Assembly: GCF_006065315.1 (NCBI RefSeq)
Contig: NZ_CP040749.1
Coordinates: 2,370,501-2,434,500, forward strand
Origin: Aureibaculum algae
GTDB taxonomy: Bacteria > Bacteroidota > Bacteroidia > Flavobacteriales > Flavobacteriaceae
Direction: 5' to 3'
Length of the DNA stretch: 64,000 nt
How positions within the stretch are numbered: the stretch's first letter is position 1; each line of letters opens with the position of its first letter. Below the pieces are notes generated by a model. It was not told where the DNA came from, searched no databases, and was given only the letters and a program-made list of their open reading frames with translations. A program made the translations under genes and the position numbers. Shown piece by piece: positions 53,017 to 62,144 of this stretch.

Positions 53017-53208
53017 ATGAAATTAATATATGTAAAACGGAGCACAAAAACAGAAATACGTTATACAAGAAAAATGGGTCAGTTAAAATCTAGAGTTACT
53101 TATATAAAAAAATATGCCTTGGGTTTTCCGATAAAAATAGTACATAAATATAGAGAAACGTATTACGGTAAAGTCAAAGATTGTGACGAAATTATTTTGT
53201 CTAAATAA
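53017..53208 (+). CDS. Small basic protein, hypothetical
   Basis: A 63-residue, Lys-, Arg- and Tyr-rich protein (MKLIYVKRSTKTEIRYTRK, YGKVKDCDEIILSK), 11 bp behind ablB. It shows no membrane segment and no known family. Proximity on the same strand and good codon use suggest it is the last gene of the proline-ablB operon. Confidence 0.55.
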   Translation: MKLIYVKRSTKTEIRYTRKMGQLKSRVTYIKKYALGFPIKIVHKYRETYYGKVKDCDEIILSK

Positions 53209-53395
53209 CATGAAGCTTTTAATTGTAAGCATTGTGTATTATCAGTACTTGGTTTAGTTTTAAGTAAAATTTTATTTACTATATGATGCCTATAAAAATA
53301 TGCAAGTTATTGAAGAATAGAGAACTGTTATTTTAATGATTAAGGTACAGCATGAAAATAAATCAAAGAGGCTTGTCAAATATTAAAATTGAAAC

Positions 53396-53425
53396 TTGTA
53401 ACCTAAAAGCAATTCCTTACTTTTG
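53396..53425 (+). promoter_or_regulatory. Promoter of the methyltransferase-ZIP transporter pair
   Basis: TTG at 53396-53398 as -33 element, a 19-base gap, and the perfect -7 element TACTTTTG at 53418-53425, 15 bp before the ATG at 53440. Confidence 0.65.
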
Positions 53426-53439
53426 CTTTTTTAATAGTT

Positions 53440-54168
53440 ATGAAAGAAAAACAGGAGTGGTTTAAAGATTGGTTTGACACAACGTATTATCATATTTTGT
53501 ATCAAGATCGAAATGATGATGAAGCACAAAACTTTATGAAACATCTCATTTCTTTTTTAGAATTAGAAAAGAACAGCAAAATTTTAGATTTACCTTGCGG
53601 TAGAGGAAGACATTCTGTTTTTTTAAATCAATTGGGTTTTGATGTAATTGGTGCTGACCTTTCAGAAAACAGTATTGCTTTTGCAAAACAGTTTGAAAAT
53701 GAAACATTACATTTTAAGATTCACGATATGCGTGATTCTTTTGAAACGAAATTTGATGCTATTTTTAACTTATTTACAAGTTTTGGATATTTTGATGATG
53801 CCGAAACTAATATTCAAGTATTAAAGAATTTAAAAAACGGATTAAAAGAAAATGGCTTGTTGGTTATTGATTTTTTAAATGTTGATTATGTCAAAAAACA
53901 CATAGTATATACGGAATCTGTGTCTAGAAACGATATTGATTTTAATATTAGTAGAACTGTTGATGGCAATGCCATTATAAAAGATATTCGTTTTTTTGCT
54001 GATGGTAGAGATCATCATTACACGGAGAAAATCAAATTTTTACCTCTTGAAACATTAAAGGAATACTTTAAAACTGCTGGTTTACATTTAAAACACACTT
54101 TTGGGTCGTATGCTCTTGAAGATTTTAATGTTGATAAATCTAGTCGCTTAATACTTCTATTAGAATGA
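53440..54168 (+). CDS. Class I SAM-dependent methyltransferase, substrate unknown
   Basis: A 242-residue methyltransferase with motif I ILDLPCGRGRHSVFLNQLG, motif II VIGADLSENS, and an aspartate loop FDAIFNLFTSFGYF at the SAM site. The end is a beta-rich lid (FFADGRDHHYTEKIKFLP). The LDLPCGxGRHS form is common in Bacteroidota proteins that methylate small molecules. It overlaps the next gene by ATGA, so the two are coupled; the reason is not obvious. Confidence 0.88.
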   Translation: MKEKQEWFKDWFDTTYYHILYQDRNDDEAQNFMKHLISFLELEKNSKILDLPCGRGRHSVFLNQLGFDVIGADLSENSIAFAKQFENETLHFKIHDMRDSFETKFDAIFNLFTSFGYFDDAETNIQVLKNLKNGLKENGLLVIDFLNVDYVKKHIVYTESVSRNDIDFNISRTVDGNAIIKDIRFFADGRDHHYTEKIKFLPLETLKEYFKTAGLHLKHTFGSYALEDFNVDKSSRLILLLE

Positions 54169-54860
54169 ATTTTATAGCTTTAATTTTATCTGTTTTAATT
54201 GGTGTTCTGGTTGTTATTTCTTTAAAGCCAAGTACTAAAATAATCCAACTTTTTTTATCATTCAGTGGTGCGTATCTATTATCTATGACGGTACTGCATT
54301 TATTACCAGAGGTATATGAATCGCATAAAGAAAATGTTGGCATTTATATTCTAATTGGAATTTTAATACAAACAATATTAGAATATTTTTCGAAAGGGGC
54401 AGAGCACGGTCATATTCATGTTCATAACCATTCTCATATTAAAAAAGTACCATGGTTATTGTTTTTGAGTTTATGTATTCATTCTTTTTTGGAAGGAATA
54501 CCACTTAATCTAGCTCAAAACAATTTATTATTGTGGGCAATTGTTATTCATAAGATACCAGTAACTATTGTACTAACCGTTTTTTTATTACAATCTACAT
54601 TATCAAAAAAGTTAATTTATACTTTTATTATCTTATTTGCACTAATGAGTCCGATGGGGCTGTTATTCAGTTCTAAAATTCCATTTTTCGAAATTTATCA
54701 CACACAAATAACAGGTATAATTATTGGAGTTTTCTTGCATATAGCCACAGCAATATTATTTGAAAGTTCTCAAAACCATCAATTTAATATCAGAAAATTT
54801 ATTGCAGTGTTGTTGGGGTTCACTATTGCATTTTTAGGTACTCAACTAGGAGGGCATTAA
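54165..54860 (+). CDS. ZIP family metal transporter
   Basis: A 231-residue inner membrane permease with about seven or eight helices (MNFIALILSVLIGVLVVISL, AYLLSMTVLHLLPEVYES, LLFLSLCIHSFLEGIPLN and others). A His-rich cytosolic loop (EHGHIHVHNHSH) and the metal-site helices containing HSFLEGIP and HKIPVTIVLTVFLL are as in ZIP transporters of zinc and iron. Genes of this type usually import divalent metal ions. It is the second gene of a two-gene operon. Confidence 0.9.
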   Translation: MNFIALILSVLIGVLVVISLKPSTKIIQLFLSFSGAYLLSMTVLHLLPEVYESHKENVGIYILIGILIQTILEYFSKGAEHGHIHVHNHSHIKKVPWLLFLSLCIHSFLEGIPLNLAQNNLLLWAIVIHKIPVTIVLTVFLLQSTLSKKLIYTFIILFALMSPMGLLFSSKIPFFEIYHTQITGIIIGVFLHIATAILFESSQNHQFNIRKFIAVLLGFTIAFLGTQLGGH

Positions 54861-54927
54861 ATAATTTGAGAATAACGTCTCTAAAATAGAATAGTAATTA
54901 TTTATAAATTTTAGTAATCTAAAATAA

Positions 54928-54964
54928 AAAAGCTCATGAAGTTATTCATGAGCTTTTATTTTTG
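54928..54964. terminator. Bidirectional terminator between the ZIP and recQ genes
   Basis: Perfect 13-bp stem AAAAGCTCATGAA (54928-54940) / TTCATGAGCTTTT (54945-54957) with loop GTTA, flanked by AAAATAA and TTATTTTT. It can serve both convergent genes. Confidence 0.9.
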
Positions 54965-54991
54965 TTAAAGTGTATGTGACTTTTAAATTTA

Positions 54992-57184
54992 TTAATTGGC
55001 TACTTCACTTATAAATTTAATTCGCATTAGACGTAATTCTTCTTCATCATAATCGCCATCAAACTCATCGAGTGCTTCTTGAATTTTATCAGTATCAGCT
55101 TCCATAAAATAATCATGAATTTCTTCTTGCTGATCTTCATCAAGTAAATCGTCTAAACTATAATTAATATTTATTTTAGTACCTGAATAAACAATACGTT
55201 CCATCTCTTTGGTAAGCTCAATCATTGATAAGCCCTTTGATTTTGCGATATCTATCAATGGAAGTTTTCTATCGGTATTTTGTATAATATATAATTTTAA
55301 AGCGGAATTAACACCCGTTGTTTTTACAATAAGATCATCAGGTCTTGTGATGTCATTATCGGTAACATAACGCTGAATTAAGTCTACAAATTCTTTACCG
55401 TATTTTTTTGCTTTACCTTCACCTACACCATGTACATTAGCTAATTCTTCTAGGTTAATGGGGTACTTCATGGTCATGTCTTCCATCGAAGGGTCTTGAA
55501 AAACGGCAAAAGGGGGTACATTTTTACGTTTCCCCACTTTTTTACGTAAATCTTTTAACATAGACATGAGCTGTTGATCAACTGCGGCTCCAGATGCTTT
55601 ACTGTTTGTAATAATATTGCTATTATCATCATCTCCATAAAAATGATCTTCAGTCATCATAAATGACGTTGGGTTTTCAATATAATCTAAACCTTTTTGA
55701 GGGATTTTCAATACACCGTATTGTTCAATTTCTTTAGATATATAGCCTGCTACCAATACTTGACGAATTAAAGCCATCCAAAATACGTTTTCTTTATTTT
55801 TTCCTACACCAAAATAAGTTTGTTCGTCAGTTCTTCTTGATTTTAATAAAGCATTTGACTTTCCTATTAAAGTATTAACTACTTCTTTAGACTTGTATTC
55901 TTCTTTTGTATCTCTTATGGTTTCTAATAATATTTTAACCTCATTTTTAGCCTCTACTTTCTTTTTCGGATTTCTAACATTATCATCCATATCAGCTCCG
56001 TCACCATTTTTCTCATCAAATTCTTCTCCAAAATAGTGCAATAAAAATTTACGACGAGACATTGATGTTTCTGCATAAGAAACCACCTCTTGTAGCAAGG
56101 CATGACCAATTTCTTGCTCGGCAACAGGTTTTCCAGACAAGAATTTTTCTAACTTTTCAATATCCTTATAGGCATAAAAAGCAAGGCAATGACCTTCGCC
56201 ACCATCTCTACCACCTCTACCAGTTTCTTGATAATAACTTTCTAAACTTTTAGGAATATCATGATGTATTACAAAACGAACATCAGGTTTATCTATCCCC
56301 ATTCCAAAAGCAATAGTAGCTACTACGACATCTACATCTTCCATCAAAAACATATCTTGATGTTTGGCTCTGGTTTTACCATCTAAACCTGCATGATAAG
56401 GTACAGCCTTTATTCCGTTAACGATGAGCACATTTGCTATCTCTTCAACTTTTTTTCTACTTAGACAGTAAATAATTCCTGACTTGTCTTTAAAATCTCG
56501 AACAAATCTGATAATATCTTTTTCTACATCTTTAGTTTTTGGCCTTATTTCATAATATAAATTAGGTCGGTTAAAAGAAGCTTTATAAGTTGTAGCATCT
56601 GTAATGGCTAAATTCTTTAAAATATCTTCTTGAACTTTTGGAGTAGCCGTAGCGGTAAGTCCTATAATAGGAACATCATCTATACGTTCAATTATTTTTT
56701 TAAGATTTCTATATTCAGGTCTAAAGTCATGTCCCCATTCAGAAATACAATGGGCTTCATCAATAGCTACAAAGGATATTTTTTGAGTTTTTAAAAAATC
56801 AATGTATTCCTCTTTCGTTAAAGATTCTGGAGCTACATATAATAATTTTGTTACGCCTGATTTTATATCATTCATTACCCGTGCCACATCTCCTTTATTT
56901 AAGGAAGAATTTAGCACATGGGCAATACCTTCATCTTCAGAAATACCTCTTATGGCATCTACTTGATTCTTCATCAAAGCGATTAAAGGCGATACTACAA
57001 TTGCGGTACCTTCTTGTATTAATGCCGGTAATTGATAGCATAAAGATTTTCCGCCACCAGTAGGCATTATAACAAAGACATCTTCTTTATTTATAATACT
57101 TCTAATAACTTGCTCTTGTAAACCTTTAAATTTGGTGAATCCAAAATATTGTTTTAAGGCGTCGTGTAAGTTTAAATTTGTCAC
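54992..57184 (-). CDS. recQ: RecQ-family ATP-dependent DNA helicase
   Basis: A 730-residue 3'-5' DNA helicase for recombination and fork repair. Walker A is MPTGGGKSLCYQ (Lys46), DEAH box at about 138, helicase C domain with QETGRGGRDG. A RQC winged-helix part follows, with an HRDC-like region (NLEELANVHGVGEGKAKKYG) near the end. Odd: the zinc-finger cysteines of RecQ (normally C-x(n)-C-x2-C-x2-C after the YFGE motif) are gone. The stretch after RRKFLLHYFGEEF runs DEKNGDGADMDDN with no Cys. The helicase core looks intact. Confidence 0.93.
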   Translation of the reverse strand: MTNLNLHDALKQYFGFTKFKGLQEQVIRSIINKEDVFVIMPTGGGKSLCYQLPALIQEGTAIVVSPLIALMKNQVDAIRGISEDEGIAHVLNSSLNKGDVARVMNDIKSGVTKLLYVAPESLTKEEYIDFLKTQKISFVAIDEAHCISEWGHDFRPEYRNLKKIIERIDDVPIIGLTATATPKVQEDILKNLAITDATTYKASFNRPNLYYEIRPKTKDVEKDIIRFVRDFKDKSGIIYCLSRKKVEEIANVLIVNGIKAVPYHAGLDGKTRAKHQDMFLMEDVDVVVATIAFGMGIDKPDVRFVIHHDIPKSLESYYQETGRGGRDGGEGHCLAFYAYKDIEKLEKFLSGKPVAEQEIGHALLQEVVSYAETSMSRRKFLLHYFGEEFDEKNGDGADMDDNVRNPKKKVEAKNEVKILLETIRDTKEEYKSKEVVNTLIGKSNALLKSRRTDEQTYFGVGKNKENVFWMALIRQVLVAGYISKEIEQYGVLKIPQKGLDYIENPTSFMMTEDHFYGDDDNSNIITNSKASGAAVDQQLMSMLKDLRKKVGKRKNVPPFAVFQDPSMEDMTMKYPINLEELANVHGVGEGKAKKYGKEFVDLIQRYVTDNDITRPDDLIVKTTGVNSALKLYIIQNTDRKLPLIDIAKSKGLSMIELTKEMERIVYSGTKININYSLDDLLDEDQQEEIHDYFMEADTDKIQEALDEFDGDYDEEELRLMRIKFISEVAN

Positions 57185-57213
57185 TCTTTTTATTATTTAT
57201 CTATAATTTTAGA

Positions 57214-57233
57214 TACATTTGCAACTAAAGATA
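57214..57233. promoter_or_regulatory. Divergent recQ / kdsD -7 elements
   Basis: To the right, TACATTTG at 57214-57221 (8 of 8) faces kdsD and shows that an upstream TTG at 57219 cannot be its start. To the left, TATCTTTA read on the minus strand (57233 to 57226, 7 of 8) stands 42 bp before the recQ ATG. The two elements are only 4 bp apart. Confidence 0.6.
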
Positions 57234-57266
57234 CTACTTTATTTTTATATACTAATAATTTCCATT

Positions 57267-58232
57267 TTGAATACTAAAAAAGATATTTTAGAAATTGCCA
57301 AAAATAGTATTACTATCGAAAGTAAGGCGATAGCGAATTTAATAAATTTTTTGAACAAAGATTTCGAAAATGCTGTTAAATTTATTCTTAAATCGAAAGG
57401 TCGCGTTATTGTTACAGGGATTGGTAAAAGTGCCAATATTGCCACAAAAATAGTTGCAACGTTAAATTCAACAGGAACTCCTTCAATATTTATGCACGCG
57501 GCAGATGCAATTCATGGTGATTTAGGGATTGTACAAAAAGATGATATAGTGATCTGTATTTCAAAAAGTGGTAATACACCAGAAATAAAAGTGTTATTAC
57601 CATTAATAAAAGATTCAAAAAATAAAATTATTGCCATTACTGGTAATTTAGAATCCTATTTGGCTACCCAAGCCGATTTTGTTTTAAACTCTTTTGTTGA
57701 ACAAGAAGCTTGTCCAAATAACTTGGCACCAACTACCAGTACTACCGCTCAATTGGTTATGGGTGATGCGTTGGCCATTTGTTTGTTGGAAATGAAAGAT
57801 TTTACAAGTAAAGATTTTGCAAAATATCACCCAGGTGGTACATTGGGCAAAAGATTATATCTTAGAGTTTCTGATTTGATAGAGAAAAATACAAAGCCTA
57901 TTGTAAAACCAGATGATTCAATTACCACGGTAATTATTGAGATTTCAGAAAAACGATTGGGAGCTACTGCTGTCATTGAAAATGGTGCTATTATCGGTAT
58001 AATTACCGATGGTGATATAAGAAGAATGCTTAGAAATAGTAACGACTTTACCCACTTGACAGCAAAAGAAATTATGGGTAAAAACCCAAAAGTTATCGGG
58101 TCAGATGCTATGGCTGTTGCGGCACTAAATATTATGGAGAGCAATAATATTACACAATTATTGGTTGCGGATGGCGAAGAATATAAAGGAGTAGTACATT
58201 TACATGATTTAATAAAAGAAGGTATAATTTAA
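57267..58232 (+). CDS. kdsD: KpsF/GutQ-family arabinose-5-phosphate isomerase
   Basis: Converts ribulose 5-phosphate to arabinose 5-phosphate, the first step to Kdo for lipopolysaccharide. The 321 residues hold an N-terminal SIS domain (KGRVIVTGIGKSANIATKI, GDLGIVQKDDIVICISKSGNTPE) and two CBS domains (about 205-321, KRLGATAVIENGAIIGIITDG and NNITQLLVADGEEYKGVVH). I place the start at the TTG at 57267 (M-NTKKDILEIAKNS); an upstream TTG at 57219 lies inside the -7 element. It is followed after one base by tatC. Confidence 0.93.
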   Translation: MNTKKDILEIAKNSITIESKAIANLINFLNKDFENAVKFILKSKGRVIVTGIGKSANIATKIVATLNSTGTPSIFMHAADAIHGDLGIVQKDDIVICISKSGNTPEIKVLLPLIKDSKNKIIAITGNLESYLATQADFVLNSFVEQEACPNNLAPTTSTTAQLVMGDALAICLLEMKDFTSKDFAKYHPGGTLGKRLYLRVSDLIEKNTKPIVKPDDSITTVIIEISEKRLGATAVIENGAIIGIITDGDIRRMLRNSNDFTHLTAKEIMGKNPKVIGSDAMAVAALNIMESNNITQLLVADGEEYKGVVHLHDLIKEGII

Positions 58233-58233
58233 G

Positions 58234-59061
58234 ATGGCGAAGAAAAAGACTAAAGAACAAAAGGAAATGTCTTTCTTAGACCATCTTGAAGTACTGAGGT
58301 GGACTTTAGTGAGGTCAACATTAGCGGTACTTGTAATGAGTTCTATCGCTTTTTTAATGAAATCATTTATCTTTGACGTGATTATTTTTCTTCCCAAAGA
58401 CCCTCAATTTATCACGTATAGGTTTTTATGTAATCTTTCACAAAGGTTTGGTACCGATGGTTTGTGTATAGAGGAAATACCTTTTATAGTGCAAAGTAGA
58501 ACCATGGCAGGGCAGTTTTCTGCTCATATTTGGACGTCAATTACGGTAGGGTTTATTGCGGCGTTTCCATTTATTTTATGGGAAATTTGGAAATTTATAA
58601 AGCCAGCATTGTATGTAAAAGAAAGGAAACATGCCAGAAGTTTTATTATAATATCTTCGTTATTGTTCTTTTTAGGTGTATTATTTGGTTACTTTTTAAT
58701 AACACCGTTGTCTATAAACTTTTTAGGATCTTATAGAGTTTCTATGCAAGTGGAGAATAATACTGATATAAGTTCATACATTGGTTTACTTAGAGCTTCA
58801 GTTTTAGCCGCAGGTTTAATTTTTGAAATGCCTGTTATTATCTATTTTCTTGCAAAAATGGGAATAGTAACTCCTGAGTTTTTGAGAAAATATAGAAAGT
58901 ATGCCATTGTGGTGTTACTTTTATTAGCGGCAATTATTACACCACCGGATGTTGTTAGTCAATTTATTGTAGCAATACCAATGGCTATTTTATATGAAGT
59001 AAGTATAATTATAGCAAGTGTAATGGCAAGAAAAGCAAGAAAAAGGGCAGCGAAGGCTTAA
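58234..59061 (+). CDS. tatC: Twin-arginine translocase subunit TatC
   Basis: Core membrane component of the Tat export pathway for folded proteins. The 275 residues have six membrane helices and the family signatures: the N-terminal MSFLDHLEVLRWTLVRS, FPFILWEIWKFIKPAL, LGVLFGYFLITPLSINFL and IITPPDVVSQFIVAIPM. TatA/B are not in the window. It starts 2 bp after the end of kdsD and is likely translated with it. Confidence 0.95.
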   Translation: MAKKKTKEQKEMSFLDHLEVLRWTLVRSTLAVLVMSSIAFLMKSFIFDVIIFLPKDPQFITYRFLCNLSQRFGTDGLCIEEIPFIVQSRTMAGQFSAHIWTSITVGFIAAFPFILWEIWKFIKPALYVKERKHARSFIIISSLLFFLGVLFGYFLITPLSINFLGSYRVSMQVENNTDISSYIGLLRASVLAAGLIFEMPVIIYFLAKMGIVTPEFLRKYRKYAIVVLLLLAAIITPPDVVSQFIVAIPMAILYEVSIIIASVMARKARKRAAKA

Positions 59062-59114
59062 TTTTTTTTTGATGAAATGTGATAAGCAAGTAAGGGAACG
59101 ATAAGAAAATAAAG

Positions 59115-59143
59115 AATCCAATAGAAGTAAAAAGTATTGGATT
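59115..59143. other. Inverted repeat between tatC and lptB
   Basis: AATCCAATA (59115-59123) / TATTGGATT (59135-59143), nine perfect pairs with an 11-base spacer and no T-run. Could stabilise the transcript or mark a processing site. Confidence 0.4.
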
Positions 59144-59175
59144 AAATGATAAATAAAAATTGTTAAATAAAGCTA

Positions 59176-59919
59176 ATGATTTTAAGAGCGGAGAATATTG
59201 AAAAAACTTACGGTAGCAGAAAGGTTGTAAAAGGCATCTCGTTACAAGTAGAACAAGGTGAAATTATCGGTTTACTCGGTCCAAATGGAGCAGGTAAAAC
59301 CACTTCTTTTTATATGATTGTTGGGATGGTAAAACCTAACGAAGGCAGAATCTTTTTAGACGATGAAGATATTACGGATGATTCGATGTACAAACGTGCT
59401 CAAAAAGGAGTAGGGTATTTAGCTCAAGAAGCTTCCGTATTTAGAAAACTTTCTGTAGAAGATAATATACTTTCCGTTTTACAATTTACTAAATTATCTA
59501 AAAGGGCACAAAAGGAAAAATTAGAATCGCTCATTGAAGAATTCAGTTTAGGTCATGTAAGAAAGAATAGAGGTGATTTGTTATCAGGTGGAGAACGTCG
59601 TAGAACAGAAATTGCTCGAGCATTAGCATCTGACCCGAACTTTATTTTATTAGACGAACCTTTTGCCGGAGTAGACCCAATTGCAGTAGAAGACATTCAA
59701 AGTATTGTTTCGCATTTAAAAGATAGAAATATTGGTATTTTAATTACCGATCATAATGTTCAAGAAACGCTTGCTATTACTGATAAAACCTATTTAATGT
59801 TTGAAGGTGGTATTCTTAAAGAAGGAACACCAGAAGAATTGGCTGCTGATGAAATGGTAAGAAAGGTATACCTAGGCGAGAGTTTTGAGTTAAAAAAGGT
59901 AAAACAGAAAATGAAATAA
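59176..59919 (+). CDS. lptB: LPS export ABC transporter ATP-binding protein
   Basis: The 247-residue ATPase that powers lipopolysaccharide transport out of the inner membrane with LptFG. Walker [14 protein letters not shown], signature [17 protein letters not shown], Walker [21 protein letters not shown] and the His switch [15 protein letters not shown] are all present, and the LptB-like [11 protein letters not shown] end is seen. Together with kdsD it makes a small LPS-related cluster, interrupted by tatC. Confidence 0.95.
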   Translation: MILRAENIEKTYGSRKVVKGISLQVEQGEIIGLLGPNGAGKTTSFYMIVGMVKPNEGRIFLDDEDITDDSMYKRAQKGVGYLAQEASVFRKLSVEDNILSVLQFTKLSKRAQKEKLESLIEEFSLGHVRKNRGDLLSGGERRRTEIARALASDPNFILLDEPFAGVDPIAVEDIQSIVSHLKDRNIGILITDHNVQETLAITDKTYLMFEGGILKEGTPEELAADEMVRKVYLGESFELKKVKQKMK

Positions 59920-59986
59920 AACTTCGGTTTTCAACAAGAATACTATTTTTATCGATTGTATTTCTGGTATGATAATCTTAATTCCA

Positions 59987-60868
59987 CTAAAAGTTTGCCT
60001 GAATAAAAGCTCTTAGCTTTTCAGTAGTGTCTAATAAATTTGCACCTTCCCAACCGTGACCTTCACCACTATAAAGAGTGAATTCATTGGTCACACCAAG
60101 TTCATCTAATTTGGCATGCATATCTATTCCTTGAGAAGAGGGAATTAAAGGATCTTCATCACCATAAAACAGTAGCGTAGGCGGTGCATCTTCAGTAACT
60201 ACGTGGTAAGGACTATTAGCTATATAAAATTGTGAATTTTGTTCAAAACTTACTCCAGTAATTGCTTGTATTTGTAAGGCTAAAAACAAATAAGTAAGCT
60301 CCGTTGGGTTCACATAAGCGTTATCCGTAAAATTTGTTGGTCCTACAATACTACAAACCATTTCAACATCTTTATTTGTATCATATGAATAGCTATAAAG
60401 CATTCCTAAATGTGCACCGGCACTTGTACCAATAAAAGCATAATTATTAGCTATTTGATATTCATCCTTTTTTGCTTTTAATTGTGCTATTACGGCTTTA
60501 ATATCATCAATTTGCATTGGAAACGGGCTATTACCCTGAGATGCCAATCGATAATTTATAGTAACAATAGCATAATCAGGTGATTCTTGTTGTAATTCTG
60601 GTATAAAATCTTTCATATCCTTTTTGTCACCTTCAACCCATCCGCCTCCATGCACTAAAATAAATACTTTTGTTGCTTGTGTTGTTCTTCCTTTTGGAAG
60701 ATAAATGTCGTATTTTTGCTCTGCATGATCACCATATGAAACATCTATTATTTCAGATTTTTCTAATTCAATTTCGGAATTAGGAGCATCATCGGTACAG
60801 GAAATAAATAAAAGTAATAGTGCTGAAATGGAAAATGTTATTATTATTTTATTAATTTTATACTGCAT
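59987..60868 (-). CDS. Alpha/beta hydrolase lipoprotein (esterase-like)
   Basis: A 293-residue lipoprotein (lipobox LFISC with Cys24, then TDDAPNSEIE) with the fold of carboxylesterase-like hydrolases. HGGGWVEGDKKD holds the oxyanion hole, IGTSAGAHLGML the Ser nucleophile, the Asp lies in FYGDEDPLIPSS and His in SGEGHGWEGANL. Substrate unknown; this type cleaves esters such as acetyl groups. Only 20 bp separate its start from the divergent YciO-type gene. Confidence 0.9.
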   Translation of the reverse strand: MQYKINKIIITFSISALLLLFISCTDDAPNSEIELEKSEIIDVSYGDHAEQKYDIYLPKGRTTQATKVFILVHGGGWVEGDKKDMKDFIPELQQESPDYAIVTINYRLASQGNSPFPMQIDDIKAVIAQLKAKKDEYQIANNYAFIGTSAGAHLGMLYSYSYDTNKDVEMVCSIVGPTNFTDNAYVNPTELTYLFLALQIQAITGVSFEQNSQFYIANSPYHVVTEDAPPTLLFYGDEDPLIPSSQGIDMHAKLDELGVTNEFTLYSGEGHGWEGANLLDTTEKLRAFIQANF

Positions 60869-60888
60869 AATTGTAGTTTTATCTTAAA

Positions 60889-61509
60889 ATGGCTCAATTC
60901 ATAAAAATATACAACGAAAACCCAAACCCTAAGGAAATCAGCAAGGTAGTTGAAGTTCTTAGAAAAGGAGGTTTAATTATTTACCCCACAGATACCATTT
61001 ACGGCTTAGGGTGCGATATTACTAACGCCAAAGCAATGAGTAAAATTGCACGCATAAAAGGGATAAAATTAGAGAAAGCCAACCTTTCATTTATTTGTAA
61101 CGATTTAAGTCATTTATCTGATTATGTAAAGCAAATTAACACACCAACGTATAAAATTTTAAAAAGAGCTTTACCTGGGCCTTATACATTTGTTTTACCA
61201 GGTAATAATAATTTACCTAAAGCTTTTAAGAATAAAAAAACGGTGGGTATTAGAGTTCCGGATAATAATATAATCCGTGAAATAGTTAAGGAATTAGGTA
61301 ATCCTATTGTTTCAACATCTATCCGTGATGATGATGATGTTATTGAATACACTACAGATCCAGAATTAATTTTTGAGAAATGGCAAAAATTAGTAGATAT
61401 TGTTATTGATGGTGGTTATGGAGATAACCAACCATCAACTGTCATCGATTTATCTGAAGATGAAATAGAAGTAATTAGAGAGGGTAAAGGGAGTTTAGAT
61501 ATTTTATAA
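60889..61509 (+). CDS. Sua5/YciO/YrdC-family protein (YciO type)
   Basis: A 206-residue protein of the dsRNA-binding Sua5/YrdC fold. Opening IKIYNENPNPKEISKVVEVLRKGGLIIYPTDTIYGLGCDI matches YciO, the shorter, less well understood branch, as does the end QPSTVIDLSEDEIEVIREGKG. KANLSFICNDLSHLSDYV and PGPYTFVLPGNNN follow the family. YciO can carry threonylcarbamoyladenylate synthase activity weakly; true TsaC may be elsewhere. It overlaps the next gene, on the other strand, by 6 bp. Confidence 0.9.
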   Translation: MAQFIKIYNENPNPKEISKVVEVLRKGGLIIYPTDTIYGLGCDITNAKAMSKIARIKGIKLEKANLSFICNDLSHLSDYVKQINTPTYKILKRALPGPYTFVLPGNNNLPKAFKNKKTVGIRVPDNNIIREIVKELGNPIVSTSIRDDDDVIEYTTDPELIFEKWQKLVDIVIDGGYGDNQPSTVIDLSEDEIEVIREGKGSLDIL

Positions 61510-62142
61510 AGCAACATCATTACTAACCAATTCTTTATAATTACTATTTAGTTTCTTCAATAAAAAGCCATATATCAATTGATAAAACAACCAAAATAGT
61601 ACTACCAAAACCAAGGTGATAATTACAGATAATACCCATACAACGAGCATGTTGGTGTCTTGTGGTAATTGTTCTAGAAAATTTTCAGAATGAAAAATTT
61701 TATAAAATAAAATAGAAGAAATTACAGGTATCAGTGCTAAATTAAACCATATATAATACTTTACAATTTTTCTAGTTTTTAAAATGTTTTGTAACAGTAA
61801 TTTAGAACTTACGTTGGTAGCGATGGTTTTATAATTCTTGTAAAATAAGTAGATAAAGTATATAATTACCACATAGTAAAAAACATAAAATGATTTTATG
61901 TAATAGGAGTTCATAAAATTAGTTAATCCTAAATTTTCCAATTCTTCTGCAGACCCCATTTTTCCAGTAAATAATGAGATGAGTATCGGAATAACCAATT
62001 CTAAAACACTAATTATAAAAATCCATTTTACAATGGAAGATGATTTTTTATGAATAATTTTTGATAGTGCGTCTTTAGATAACCTAGGGTTGACACTATC
62101 TTGTCTTTTCCAATCTTTTTTTAATAAATCTAGTTGATCCAT
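61504..62142 (-). CDS. Membrane protein paired with the ECF sigma factor (putative anti-sigma or partner)
   Basis: A 212-residue protein with an N-terminal cytosolic part (MDQLDLLKKDWKRQDSVNP, LSKDALSKIIHKKSSS) and about four membrane helices (IFIISVLELVIPILISLF, YVVIIYFIYLFYKNY, FNLALIPVISSILFYKIF, VVWVLSVIITLVLVVLFWLF). It starts 2 bp behind the sigma gene stop, the usual arrangement in Bacteroidota, where such proteins are thought to hold the sigma factor. No zinc-binding anti-sigma motif is visible, so the role is inferred from place. Confidence 0.75.
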   Translation of the reverse strand: MDQLDLLKKDWKRQDSVNPRLSKDALSKIIHKKSSSIVKWIFIISVLELVIPILISLFTGKMGSAEELENLGLTNFMNSYYIKSFYVFYYVVIIYFIYLFYKNYKTIATNVSSKLLLQNILKTRKIVKYYIWFNLALIPVISSILFYKIFHSENFLEQLPQDTNMLVVWVLSVIITLVLVVLFWLFYQLIYGFLLKKLNSNYKELVSNDVAL

Positions 62143-62144
62143 AT

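Noticed and set aside
57219..57266. Upstream TTG start for kdsD
   Set aside because: The TTG is part of the -7 element TACATTTG, so it would not be in the message.
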